In this document: positions 10,457-21,293 of the stretch, piece after piece
Layout of the letters: the number at the start of each line of letters is the position of its first letter
Numbering within the stretch: position 1 is the stretch's first letter
Source: Darksidea phi
Taxonomy: Eukaryota; Ascomycota; Dothideomycetes; Pleosporales; Lentitheciaceae
Reading direction: 5' to 3'
Assembly (NCBI GenBank): GCA_030770425.1
Contig: JASJFT010000067.1
Location: 1-64,000, forward strand
Length of the DNA stretch: 64,000 nt
The notes under the pieces: model-generated
What the model saw: the letters and a program-made list of their open reading frames with translations, nothing else
Database searches by the model: none
Told to the model about the DNA's origin: nothing
Translations under genes and position numbers: made by a program

Positions 10457-13400
10457 TCACTCCGTCTTCTGGCTCTTCTGGGCCTTCGAACCCTGGAGAG
10501 CAGTAGACAGCGAATCGCGTGGCCTCGTGCGCTTCAGGTTTTTAGTGCCGGAGGACAGGCTACCGCTGGTTGTACTCTGTCTCTTGAACTTTTTCCGACT
10601 ACTCGATATCTCGGCTTCATCTTCGCTCATGGGACTGTTAAACCCACTACCACCGCCCTCCGTGGCTGCTGAACTACCGGTAGGTATTTCCGCTCTAAGA
10701 CGGTCAGCAAGCGCGGCGTCATATTCACGTTCAGAGGCTTGCATTGTCGTCGGAGCAACTTTGCGCGCTGTGGCAAGGAAGTCGATGGGCTCGTCGTTGT
10801 CGGATTCATCTTCTTCGTCCTCTTCATCCTCTTCCGAGATACCGTTCTCGGGATCATTTGCTTGATTTTCCGCATTCCCTAGAATTTCTGAACGGAGAGG
10901 AGAGACGTTGAGGGGGCGAAGCGCGATGGCAGGGTCGCTCTCGGAAGAGCCTGAGTCGGAGGGACCAGAGGATACATCCGACTCATCGTCAAGGTCGGAA
11001 TCTACGTCTCCTGAAGATGTCGAGTCAAAGGGGAGTAGTGAGGCGGGTGGGAGCGTAGAACTCGGCAGCGACCTGTGAGATGCTGACAGTATCTCTTCTT
11101 TGATGACCGAACGACGTTGGCGGGAAGATGAGCCTTCTACAGTGTGTTCCGGGTGCTCTGTCAGAGCTTCAACGATCTTCTTGCGGTAGGGCTGTTGCTT
11201 GCGGCGCGCAATACGATTATCGGATGACGCTGTTTGAGTCTGAGAACGGCGAACCCTGATAGTAAAGTTGTCGTCAGGCTGAACACCACCCAGGCCCGAA
11301 GCTTCAAACTCTATAGATACGGGCTTCTCGGTGCCGCTATCGTTTTTCAAAGCCCCCGGGGAGAAATCAAGCTCTTCTCCACTAGAAGATGTCCGATTAG
11401 CATCCTTTGAATCGCTTTCCGCAGCCACGTTATCTAAAATGCGCCGCGGCTCGCCACTATCGGGTGTCTGATTCTGAACCGATGTGGGCGGCGTGGAGAT
11501 GACGCCGACTGGTTGTGTGGTAATGCTCTTATAATCCTCAGGATTGTGACTGGAGTGGGCATGGCGGTCCCCACTCAAATCGGTGCAGAATTTCATGTTA
11601 TTGTAGAAGATCATGGGTCCATCGTCGCGCTTCTTTCTCGATGAAGCACTGCGCATAGCCGAACTACCGAAGCCAGAAGAATTGCCGGTCTGTTGAGCTT
11701 GAAACGGCGAGTTGCTCGAGGAGCCCATGCCCATGAAATTGGTGTCTTCGTCTGATTCCTCATTGTGAAGGAAAATTGGGGTGTAGGAAAACTTGTTCTG
11801 CTGTTCTTTCTTTCGAGCAAGTGCTATGCGTCTTGCTTTCGTTTTAGGATCATGCTTCGATTCACTGCTTCCACTGTGACCGGTCTTAAGCCGATCAGGG
11901 GTTGATTTGCTATTGCCGTCGGCAACAGTCACATACGCGGAGTATCCGGATGGATCCTCTGAAGGACTGTCACCGCTACTCGAAGTGACATCGCAGCCAC
12001 CCTTCCATCGAATTCTTCGTCCATCGGTCGAAAGCTCAAACTTGGAGCTGTACTCTGCTATTGCATCCTTCACAAATTCGGGAGTAACGTTCAGTGTGTG
12101 GAGCTGAGCCATGTTGATGAGCAAATTGAGGTACAGCCATCCATGTCCATCTTGCGGCGCATCTCCAGAGACCATATCTGGTGGAGTGAAGCCAAGATGC
12201 CGTATATATTCCATGTTCTCGATCGGTACCTGCGCACGATGAGGGTCGAGATCTAGCGGCCGCGTGGGTCGCTGATCTGGAGATGTGGAGCCTGGAAAGT
12301 CTTGTTCATTGATACTGAGTTGCGGACGCAGTTTCTGCAGCGACTTGCTAGTACCTGGCCCAGCCGTATCTTCTTCATGGTCTGTCGTCCCCACCATGCG
12401 CGCTTCACGATGCCCCTCGGTTCTGTAACTCTGACCAGTTGCTTCTTTGGCCTGGCGATCTGCCATGGCTGCTGATTGGGCAACCTCTTCCTGCTGTAAG
12501 GGTTGCTGGTGATTTCCGGATGCCGATTGCTTTCCGGCAAAGACTTGCTCCAAGCGACGTACCACCAACTTCTTCTTCGCTTTATCGGATATGGGCGGCT
12601 GGCTTTTCGGCAGAAGACCCGAAGGTATATCGTGCAAGTACGAGTGGATGCTCTGTTGTTGTCGATTGTATTGCGACTTTGTCATCCGCCGACGATCGCT
12701 ATCTTGATTCGACTGGGCGGACTGTGTGGAAGGATGGAGCGAGGCCTGATTCGATGGGGCGGATACCGAATTCTGACCCGAGGCAGACAGGGACGCATAT
12801 CCGGATTCTGCGAAGCGCGACGCGAGCGACGAGGTCGTCTTCTCAAGACCGAAGGGAGGTGGCTGGTGTACGACCGGAGGAGAGTCGCTGTTTGCAACAT
12901 CATCGAGCCCCGCAGCGAAAGTGCGTAGAGTTTCTTCCAATTCTCTCTTTTTGTGGTCTGGGAGGCCATGAAACCGCACTTCGAAAAGTTTCTCGTCTTG
13001 CAGGTGAGCATCGTACAATCTCTCGTATTTTCTCAGTTTCTGCTTCAGCTTCTTATTCGCCACGGTAAGGTCGTCAATTACGCTCCTATAATCTTCCGTA
13101 CTGCTACCGTCCGTTCCCATGCGATTAAGGCGCGGACGATACGGCATCGTCGACGCACGTGGATGCGTGCGGCCTTGAGATCCACGACCGCGGGGAGGAG
13201 TTTCCGACGAGGAAGAATTGCGGAGGATGAACGGCGGGTCATCTGTTGGGCGCGAATCAGCAATAGACATGGTCTGATGCACGCGATGCACATACTGTCA
13301 GCGAATGAGGCATTGCTCTTTTGGGCGTTGGTTTTGTCAAACCACTTCCCGGCATCGCTGCTTTCTCCTGAGCTGTTCTTGTTCAACTTGGGCGAGCTAC

Positions 13401-13596
13401 TCGACGGCGGGTTTGCTTGATCGCTTGCAGGAGCACTGGGGGAGTCGGGGGAAGCGGACTGCGGTTGACGGAACGAGACAGCGTTGGAGGGTAGCCCGGC
13501 TGGCGGGCTATGTCGGAGAGAGACCGACTCATGCGCGGGTGGACGGCGGGGGTGGGGGTTCATCTGCTGCAATGATGGGCCCTGGGGGTCATGCAT
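10457..13596 (-). CDS. frq: Circadian clock protein FREQUENCY (FRQ)
   Basis: Two exons, 13596-13296 and 13242-10457, separated by a 53 bp intron, give about 1028 residues (Neurospora FRQ is 989). FRQ is the negative element of the fungal clock: it dimerises, binds FRH and casein kinase 1, and inhibits the White Collar Complex. Signatures: ESVSLRHSPPAGLPSN and SSGESSDAGKWFDKTN near the N-terminus; DDPPFILRNSSSSETPP just after the splice; the dimerising coiled coil SSTEDYRSVIDDLTVANKKL followed by DEKLFEVRFHGLP (about residues 147-195); a basic KARRIALARKKEQ stretch; the MKFCTDLSGD region; PYRKKIVEALTEHPEHTVEG; and a long acidic run near the C-terminus followed by DFLATARKV and GSSAATEGGGSG. 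It is rich in serine and largely disordered, as expected of a hyperphosphorylated protein. The first ATG is used; a second in-frame ATG is at codon 12. Confidence 0.97.
13243..13295 (-). other. frq intron containing an in-frame ATG
   Basis: GTATGT donor, CAACAG acceptor. The frame of exon 2 stays open back through the intron, and an ATG at 13270-13268 (MSIADSRPTD, then exon 2) is in frame. If the intron were retained, initiation there would give an N-terminally shortened FRQ, while translation from the main ATG would run out of frame and stop at 13078. Confidence 0.6.
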
Positions 13597-15000
13597 GGTC
13601 AGAAAGGAATAGCGCAGGTTGACTTGTTAAGAGTAGAGACCATGCTCAGTTTCCATACGGACGGCAGCGGCGGTATACACGTGTAGCAGATAGTCCAAGT
13701 GGGTAAAGTGCTCGAGCTTGAAGGTATCGATGCAAGACGTCGAGGATGCGATCGAAGGGCGAGATGGTAGGTGTTGGGTGGACGCAAGCGCTGGTATCGT
13801 TGGTAGGAAGAGCAGGGCGGAGTGGAGTTGGTGGAGAAGAGAGACACAGATGCGGCGCCCGGCGGGCGGCCGGAAGGGGTGAACGCTCATGGTGTGATTT
13901 GAGTCTTGCAGCTGGTTGTCACGATCTCCTTCGATTCTCACGATGCCAAGGTAGGCGACGGAGATCGGGCTAGGCCAGTCCATGGGCGCATCGCCGATGA
14001 GCCGCCGCCAATCGCTGTCCTCTGCGAATGACAGACCCTGGTAGAGACTGCCCACTCGAGAAAAGCGTCTTTCGCTACTCGTGGGGCCCGGGGGCCGTTA
14101 CCTGGCCACGAGCGATCGGTGATGGCGGAACGCAGAAACCCAGCCGCATCGCAAAGGCCAGACGCTCGCCACCCGACCGCTTTCGATGTCGCAAGCCGTC
14201 AAAGGACCATCTTGCGACACAACGACGCAAACTGTCGGACAACGCTGAGAGAAGCACTCCAGTCAGACCGGATCGCGATCGCACCCCATGCCCGATGCCC
14301 GTAAGATGATGTCACCGCCTGCTCAAGCGTCGAAGCTGCTCGGCTCTCTGGCCTCGTATTGCTGGACCCTGAGTCCAAAAACCGGCTCTAGCTGTAAATT
14401 ACAATTTGCAGTGCAGATCGTGCCATGGCATGGTGCCGAAAAGACCCTGGTTCCTCTCAGGAGGCCAATCAGCACTGGGCCTCCCACCCCATCCTGATCC
14501 GATGGCTTGCACAGTGGAGGATATTCTCAAAAGGTGAAACGCCATGCGCTCCGTGTTTCTCGAAAGTCAGCCGATGCTGCATCGACGGCTTAAATCAAGG
14601 CGTGCTGTGGGATTTGGAGAAAAGGCGAGCGCGACAGCCGGTCAACTGCAAGGTGCGCACCAAGAGGCTGGAAGCGGTACCTGTAAGCGGTACCTGTAAG
14701 CCTGTTCACCATGCTGGCCGATATCACGAGACCAAAAGGGCGTCGTTTCGATATCGTTGAGGTAGGATTATTTGGTGGTGCTTGCCGGACTCATATGCAG
14801 GCCCGTCTTGCTCACTGATCTAATATTACATGCGTTATACACCGGCAGGAACTCCATCTGCTGTGACCGGTGATTAGGTCAACCAAGTAGACGTGAGCAT
14901 CCGGGTCGGAATACCGTACCTAATACGTCCTTGGCCGCGACTTTCTCCTACCATAAGCTGTCCGTTGAGACCAGCTAACAGTTCAATCCGCATCAAGCAT
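13597..15000. promoter_or_regulatory. frq upstream region with GATCG-type motifs
   Basis: 1.4 kb between frq and the 3' end of COQ9. GATCG cores occur at 14114-14118 and as a palindromic pair GATCGCGATCGC at 14271-14282; GATCCGATGG lies at 14496-14505. The White Collar Complex recognises closely spaced GATC-containing repeats in clock and light-response elements, so these are the best candidate sites. A minus-strand open frame with an ATG at 13983 (118 codons, stop at 13627) ends 31 bases before the frq ATG and could be an upstream ORF in the leader; it has no recognisable protein character. Confidence 0.4.
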
Positions 15001-15821
15001 TTACACCCTCATCCCCTTGCTCCTGAGGACATTAACGGTAGAATGTGCAGTAAAGTCAACCCACTCGCTCAGAGCTCCAAGGAATGTTCCAATATTCCTA
15101 TTGTCCTCCAACCTTGAATCCAAGAACTTCTCGGTGTCGACCCGATTGTTTGACGTGTCCTGTGTCATGAAGACTTCGGTCGCTGAATAAATGACCGATA
15201 GAGTTGCCCGCTTCGTGTACCAACTGCTGTCCACGCTCTTGTCTCCTGCAAGGTACCATATTTCATCCGCCAATCGAGCTAATTCGGCGACGGATGCGGC
15301 AACGTAGGAAGGCTGGGCCATGATGGCGAGCGCCTAGAGGTATGTAAGCTTAGCGGGCTATGTTTGTGTCTTAACCATTAGAACGGTACCTCTTGCCATC
15401 GATGTATTATGGGCTCGTTGGCTCGCAGACGTGCCAATGTCAATGTCCTGACTTTGCCTCCAAGCCCAACTTTCTTGCCTAGCTCTTCCGAAGGGAATTG
15501 CACGGTGTCTTTCAATGCCAACCGCGCTGTGACGAGATGGTAATTTATTAGGTCAAAGACTCCCCGTGGGAGGAGATTTGTCGAGGCATCCAAATATCCC
15601 GCATCGCGTGCACCCAGCTTAAGCGCATCTAGTGTGAAGCCATGGTGCGGAACGTGTGTTATTGCGGCGGAGAGAATAGCGGATTCGGCCGGTGGAAATG
15701 GTGGCGGTTGGTTGTACTCATGAGAATGGTAGCAGCACGTCTGCCGCCATGCCGCAGCTGGACGGAGTGAGCTTGCGCGGAGGGTTCCGACAAGCGCATT
15801 AGATAATCGTATAGGAGCCAT
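15001..15821 (-). CDS. COQ9: Ubiquinone biosynthesis protein COQ9
   Basis: Two exons, 15821-15390 and 15333-15001, give 254 residues. COQ9 is a mitochondrial matrix lipid-binding protein of the coenzyme Q synthesis complex that presents substrate to the hydroxylase COQ7. The N-terminal ~40 residues are basic and free of acidic residues up to EYNQPPP, as in a mitochondrial presequence. Conserved blocks include VPHHGFTLDALKLGARDAGY, GVFDLINYHLV, RANEPIIHRWQE|ALAIMAQPSY (spanning the splice), LADEIWYLAGDKSVD and SWYTKRATLSVIYSATEVFM, ending STVNVLRSKGMRV. Length and order match the family. The intron (56 bp) restores the frame exactly at the conserved HRWQEALAIMAQ. It is transcribed divergently from CMR1. 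Confidence 0.96.
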
Positions 15822-16336
15822 TGTGGTGAATTGAATTGAAGAAGTTCAGATCGCAAGTCGATGGCGGAGAGCTTGTCGAGCTCCGAGCATCGCCAAGAGA
15901 TGGCGACAACGATCCAGGCACTTTTCGTGCAGCCCTTACTGGACACGCGGTTGCATGTGAGGTTTAGCATCATTTGCAGTGAGCTATACCATATGCCGCT
16001 CATTCATTTTGTCTTGAGTCGATCATTGAAACCTGCCGTTTTCAAACATGCAATGTTAAGCCTCGTGCTGGAGACAGTCCGCCCACGTGACCTCCTGAGG
16101 CCAGAACGCGTCGGACGCGTCGGTGCAGCCCGTCGCCACCTGAATTTCAACACTTCCTCACATCCACTGCGATTGCGAGGTAAGTCTCGGATCTTTTGCC
16201 GTCTTTCATATGATCGTAGCTCTAACCATTGAACAAGATCTTACAGTGTTCCAACCTCTCTCACAGGCATCGTCGCAACCGTCCCGCGCCGCTTCACTCG
16301 GTCTGAGTTGTAAATCTTACACCACACGTTTCCGAC
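15822..16336. promoter_or_regulatory. Divergent COQ9-CMR1 promoter region
   Basis: 515 bp between two start codons facing away from each other. A CACGTG E-box palindrome lies at 16084-16089 in CCCACGTGACC. Many fungal bHLH factors bind this core, so it could serve either gene; this is inference from sequence alone. Confidence 0.5.
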
Positions 16337-17954
16337 ATGGCGCGCCAGAAAGTGGAATTGAGCGAGTATGAGCGTAAGCGACAAGAGAACATTGCGAAAA
16401 CGCAGGCGCTCTTGCGCAACCTCGAGATGGAGGCTGCGGAAGCTGGCCTAGCCCCCACCGCCAAAGGTCCTTCTTCCGCGAAACCCAGATCGAAGCCGGG
16501 AAAGGCCGTGCCAAAGAAGATCAAGCAGGAGGAAGTGGTGCCGCGGCGAACCTCATCCCGTCTAAAGGGCATTGAGGCGGACAGTGACAAGGCAAAGCGC
16601 AAAGCCGAAGAAGAACACGAGGCGCGGAGAGAGGCAGACAAGGCAAAGAGACAGCGCATTAGCGATGCATACAATTTCAGTGATATTGTGGTGGCAGGAA
16701 AAGAGTGGGATATGAATGGAAACTTCTTGTCTATTGTTGGACCGGCGAAGCCGTACGAGCGCACCTTCGACGACGAGCAGGTGAAGGAGACGACGGATAA
16801 GGACCTACGGGCGTTGAGGGAAAAGATGAGTGGTCTTGAGCTCTGGCCTGAGTTTGAACCGAACGAATTGAAGATTACCCCGGAAAGAATCGTAGGTGCC
16901 TACAGCCGCATAGTAACCACCAATACTGACCATGGCGCAGTATGCACTAGGGCTACATCCTACACCAGAAAAGCCATTAGTATTTGCAGGCGACAAGCTC
17001 GGGAATCTCGGAATCTGTGATTGCTCCCAAAAGGCTACCGAAGTCAAAGTGGAGGACGACGAGGACGCCGATGTAGAAGGGCCTAGCATCACAACATTAA
17101 AGCCGCACACTCGAACGATACACACCTTCCAGTTTAGCCCTCACGATGCAAATGCCCTATACTCCGCATCATACGACTCTACGGTCCGGAAACTCGACCT
17201 AGCGAAAGGTGTCGCTGTCGAGATATATGCACCATCTGATGCCAACGAAGATGCGCCACTATCCGGCATAGAGATCGCACAAGATGACGCAAACATGCTG
17301 TACTTCTCTACCCTAGACGGCCGCTTTGGAATCTATGACATGCGCACCCCCGCGGAAAAGGCGGCCGGTCTTGAAATCTTCCAATTATCAGAGAAGAAAA
17401 TCGGCGGCTTCAGCCTTCACCCTGAACAGCCTCATCTCGTCGCAACGGCGTCTCTAGACCGCACGCTGAAAATTTGGGACTTGCGGAAGATCAATGGCAA
17501 GGGCGAGTGGCGTCTGCCAGCGCTAGTCGGGGAGCACGAGAGCAGACTCTCTGTGTCGCACGCCGCATGGAACTCTGCGGGCCAAGTAGCCACTGCCTCA
17601 TACGACGACACCATCAAGATCCACGACTTTAGCGGTGCACCTAGCTGGAAGATCGGAATGTCTCTGACTGATGCTGAGATGAAGCCATCAGCTGTGATCC
17701 CGCATAATAACCAGACGGGGCGATGGGTTACCATTCTACGTGCTCAATGGCAGCAGTTTCCCTCTGATGGCGTCCAGCGCTTTTGCATAGGGAACATGAA
17801 CCGCTTTGTCGATGTTTATACGGCCAAGGGTCAGCAGCTTGCACAGCTCGGTGGTGAGGGTATCACAGCTGTGCCGGCTGTTTCCAAGTTCCATCCAACG
17901 CAAGACTGGGTCGCCGCTGGGACAGCTAGTGGGAAGTTGTGTTTGTGGATGTAA
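16337..17954 (+). CDS. CMR1: DNA damage-binding WD40 protein CMR1 (WDR76 family)
   Basis: Two exons, 16337-16891 and 16941-17954, give 522 residues. CMR1 is a nuclear WD-repeat protein that binds DNA and chromatin and has been linked to the response to replication stress. Visible features: an N-terminal basic region ([14 protein letters not shown]), then [14 protein letters not shown], a lysine/glutamate-rich helix, [20 protein letters not shown] and [27 protein letters not shown] spanning the 49 bp intron. The C-terminal part has the propeller repeats, e.g. [38 protein letters not shown] and [17 protein letters not shown]. Length matches family members (about 520). The ATG at 16932 within the intron is not used. 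Confidence 0.95.
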
Positions 17955-19342
17955 GCTTTGTTGTTCTATATGGCGTTGCCTACGGTGGTGTGATTTATTC
18001 CAACATATTCGCTTTGATCTAGAACACGGAGTCGGAGAGTCGGGGACGATTTCAATTCGAGATTTGTATCGATTCAGCATGTTTCTGGAAGAAATATATT
18101 GCTAAATAATCAGAAAATTCCACACCATTGGTCGCCGCCCTGTCCGCATGCGCGTTTTTTCACAATCGATTAGAGTCTTAAAACAGCGGGCTGCACCCCC
18201 TTCACTAGTCTCGGATCAACTCTCGATGGGGAATCCAGCACCCATTTTTTGATAGCGGAAGAAACGTACTCGTGCGCACAGTTCAGGTATGATGTAACTA
18301 GGTGCGACAGAGTGGTCACAAAATCGCGGACTTTGCTTTCGTGCTTATATCGCCTCGCGCGATATTGCAATGCAACAGGAAACGATCAGTCATCCTTCCA
18401 CAAGGCCTTCCGCCCATACTCGCAGTATCACACAGCACAGCCCAACAACTACCGTTACAAGCTCAACCGGACGGTCGCAAACCAACTCATCGCCGATTGT
18501 TCTAGATGTTTCCGCGTTGGGGCCTTACACCGCGTATATAACGGATAGTAGTAGCTAGGGACTATTTCGTCGAAGTGCATTTGAACAAGGGTGTCCTTGG
18601 GTTAGAGCAATTGGGCCTAAGGCGTGTCAACCAAAAATGGGTCCTTTCCGCGCGGACCATAGACGTCATCGGCGGCCCATTGCAACAATCTCTCGTTCCT
18701 GTCATCTTTCAGCGTACCTTTGTTTCAGCGCACGGCAGTCCGTTCTACACCTTCTCAAGAGCAGCAACATACGGACATGCAGATCCCCATCGGTTGCGCC
18801 CCATACCTAGGTTGCAACGCTATCGATTCTCATATCCATGCTCGAGCCGCAGCCTGTCCGCTCGCTTACTTACAAGCGAACCAAAGCAATAGTTTCATAT
18901 AGGGTCCGTGGTCTTGTGACCGGTTGCAACGAACATCGTTTTTGCCGATCGTTTTTGAACGATGCAACGGTCGCCATGGTATAGCATGCGGCTCGTACGA
19001 GCTGCGCTACATTTAGGTCCCGGCGTACCCGTCTTGGGGGTAGGGTTAGGAAGCTAAAACTCTTGAGTAAAGTGATTTGCCTTGTTTACGTGTAAAATGG
19101 GTATGGGTAGTGATGTATGATGCGTTGCGCTCGTTTCTCGGTCGTGGCTCCTATTCTGGCACATGGTCGTTGCCCCTCACTTCAGGCCAGCTCAATATAA
19201 ATATGCAGGATGTGCTCCCACATTTCCTCGTCATTCCAGCAGCACTCGATCTCGAAATTGCAACGACCCCTTTCTATTTCACCAACTTCGATAACCACTC
19301 TCGCTCCCCTACACTCGCTCCAGCTTTGCGCAACCTTTTAAG
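17955..19342. other. Intergenic region upstream of the secreted protein gene
   Basis: No gene seen. It carries an imperfect inverted repeat at about 18925-18972 (GTTGCAACG ... CGATGCAAC arms with two CGTTTTTG copies between them) and the promoter of the next gene at its right end. Confidence 0.5.
19196..19203 (+). promoter_or_regulatory. TATA box of the secreted protein gene
   Basis: TATAAATA, 147 bp before the start codon, followed by a pyrimidine-rich leader (CTCGCTCCCCTACACTCGCT). This is the core-promoter pattern of strongly expressed fungal genes. Confidence 0.6.
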
Positions 19343-19988
19343 ATGAAGACCGCCGTCGCTTTCTCTGCTCTCGTTGCGAGCACTCTGGCTCAAGGCTACT
19401 TTGGCGTCATTTCAGCTCGCAGTGCTTCGCCCGTCCATTTGCTTCCTATGAACGCAAACGGTGGAAAGTTCTTCCTGGGTGGGACGCCGTCCTCTTACTG
19501 CCCGCCCGAAGTAGGCGAAACCTGCGATTCCCTCCCTGGCAACAGCACGGTCTTCGCTGGAGGCAGCGGAACCCTTAGTCTTGCGGTGGTCGTTCCAGGC
19601 GGACAGCAAGGTAGGCGACCCCGCTGGTGTCTCATGTGCGGCGGTAATAGCTAATGTCTTCGAACAGTATATGTCGCTCCTGACGGCGCTCTGAGCTATA
19701 CTATGCCCCACTCTGTGTACAAGCCAGATGGCTCCATTGTCGACGGCTGGACGAAGACCGAGGGTGAGGACTTTGGACGCCTTGCCTTCAAAGACGGCCT
19801 CCTCGCTTGCCCTGCTGCAGCGGGCAAACCATGGCAGGTGTTTGCTCAGCTTCCGGGCTTGACATTCAGCCCCGATTGCTTGGGCTTTAACGCTCTTGCT
19901 CGTATGTTCTCCCTATTTTCTGCGAACGAGCGATTAGCTTACTGATTATGTAGCCGAGTCTACTAAAGCCGACGCATGGGAGTACTAG
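19343..19988 (+). CDS. Secreted IgE-binding / PhiA-like cell wall protein
   Basis: Three exons, 19343-19610, 19668-19901 and 19954-19988, give 178 residues. The first ~17 residues (MKTAVAFSALVASTLAQG) form a signal peptide. The mature part shows SASPVHLLPMNANGGKFFL, a CPPEVGETC cysteine pair, the block VVPGGQQ|VYVAPDGALSYT across the first splice, LLACP and a final CLGFNALAPES ... AWEY, the layout of small fungal secreted proteins annotated as IgE-binding or PhiA-like cell wall proteins. They are extracellular or wall-bound; some relatives are allergens. A possible N-glycosylation site is NST after the first cysteine pair. The TATA box and CT-rich leader suggest high expression. Confidence 0.85.
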
Positions 19989-20090
19989 AGGTTCTGGGGC
20001 ATTTACTGGCGCACGGGTAAAACGGTTTGCCAGTGGTAAGAGCAAGGTGGTAATAGCAAGAAAGGAACGGGATGTACATGACGAAGGAAC

Positions 20091-20500
20091 CTAATAACGA
20101 GCCACGCTCTCCTGCAATATAATCTTAATTCGCTCAATTTCTGCTTCTGGCGTCCTGTTCGCGGTGACGGGGTTGTAAATCACAAGCGTCTTCTCTCGGC
20201 TCTTCATCCCTTTCGCGATTTCAACGTCTGACTTGGGAATCTTTAGCACCTGAGTGATGTCAGCAAGAAGTGACTAGCTGGATGTCTCAGACACACCTCT
20301 GCAATAACCTCTCGTACCGCTTTGTTTGCTTCTCCTTCTCTCGCCTGCGCCGCAACATAGACGTCAATGGCCTCATCGGATACTGCTGCGATGCCTTCTC
20401 TGTTGGCATTGACCCCTGGCTTAACATGGCACAGGAGCTGGATGTATGCACCGTGGGCCTTGCCTTTGGCGGCGATGAAGCGGATAGCTGGAGTCAGCAT
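20091..20500 (-). CDS. UPF0235 / DUF167 (YggU-like) protein
   Basis: Two exons, 20500-20297 and 20249-20091, give about 120 residues. The family is universal and small, with an alpha/beta fold and no agreed function. Signatures: LLCHVKPGVNANREGIAAVS, DEAIDVYVAAQAREGEANKA, VREVIAEV|LKIPKSDVEI across the 47 bp intron, then GMKSREKTLVIYNP. The donor is GTGTGT. The start MLTPAIRFIA was chosen because family members begin at this position; the frame remains open upstream to 20629 without similarity. The gene is divergent from arginase. Confidence 0.85.
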
Positions 20501-21293
20501 TTCGTCTTGTCGATGGAGTCTTGGTAGGGGAACAGCATAGTCAGCTGGCTTCGCGTCGCAGGGAGAGTGGCGGTGGCATCGTGAGCCGAATGGAAGCCGA
20601 TTGAAAGCGAGCGAACACGCACTGACCAAGAAGAGTGATCAGCCAATCGACGGAGGAGGCTCTGGCGATCTTTACGAGCTTCACTTCTCAAAGTTCATAC
20701 AACTTCTACGCCTACAGACTCCAGATGCATGATCTGGTCGTCCCCAAGTGCTTCCTCGAACTCCCTTTGTAGTTCGCAGCTTGTGTCTGCCGCTGCTGAC
20801 AATCCCGCCCGGTCGGGCCCACCATCTCGGCATCTCAGCCTTTCCGGCTACTAGTGGGGGGTTTATCTCGAGCGCCGTCTACGCCTGTACTTAGGGGAAA
20901 TGTCGCTTCAGTTGTTCGCGAAGACCTGTACTTAGGGGATGAGTGAAAACTTCGAATCCCGCAATTACCTAAGAGATGGCGCTGCGAGCGAGATAAAAGG
21001 CCGCCCGCCCGCCCTTTGCTTCTGGTCCGCGCAGTCCCTAGTTTTCCAAGTGACGCCTTCGACGACTGTCGTCGCTCGTGTTGACATATAGCCGGGAAAA
21101 GGTTGCCTCGATTGCTTCATCGCGTATCTGAGGGCGTAGAGGTGAGAGATAGCAGGTGACACAGCCCCAAGTGAGCCTTGCCCTTCTTTATGTTCAGCTC
21201 TGAAGGCAGCTCTCTTCCGTCAGCTGAAGCAACTCGCCCTCCCCAACAGTCTACCACAACCACTGAAAATTCCACACAGCGCATTATACTCAA
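20501..21293. promoter_or_regulatory. UPF0235-arginase divergent intergenic region
   Basis: About 790 bp between divergent starts. It holds a perfect 15-base direct repeat, CCTGTACTTAGGGGA, at 20884-20898 and 20925-20939, each containing AGGGG, the core of the yeast stress response element. No other gene is seen. Confidence 0.45.

Noticed and set aside
10296..13068. Plus-strand open frames of 120-210 codons opposite frq
   Set aside because: They mirror the serine-rich, biased codon use of frq on the other strand and show no domain of their own. Antisense transcription is possible, but coding is not supported.
18925..18972. Imperfect inverted repeat as a second MITE or an RNA hairpin
   Set aside because: The arms are only about nine bases and have no target duplication or similarity to the mariner ends; chance is likely.
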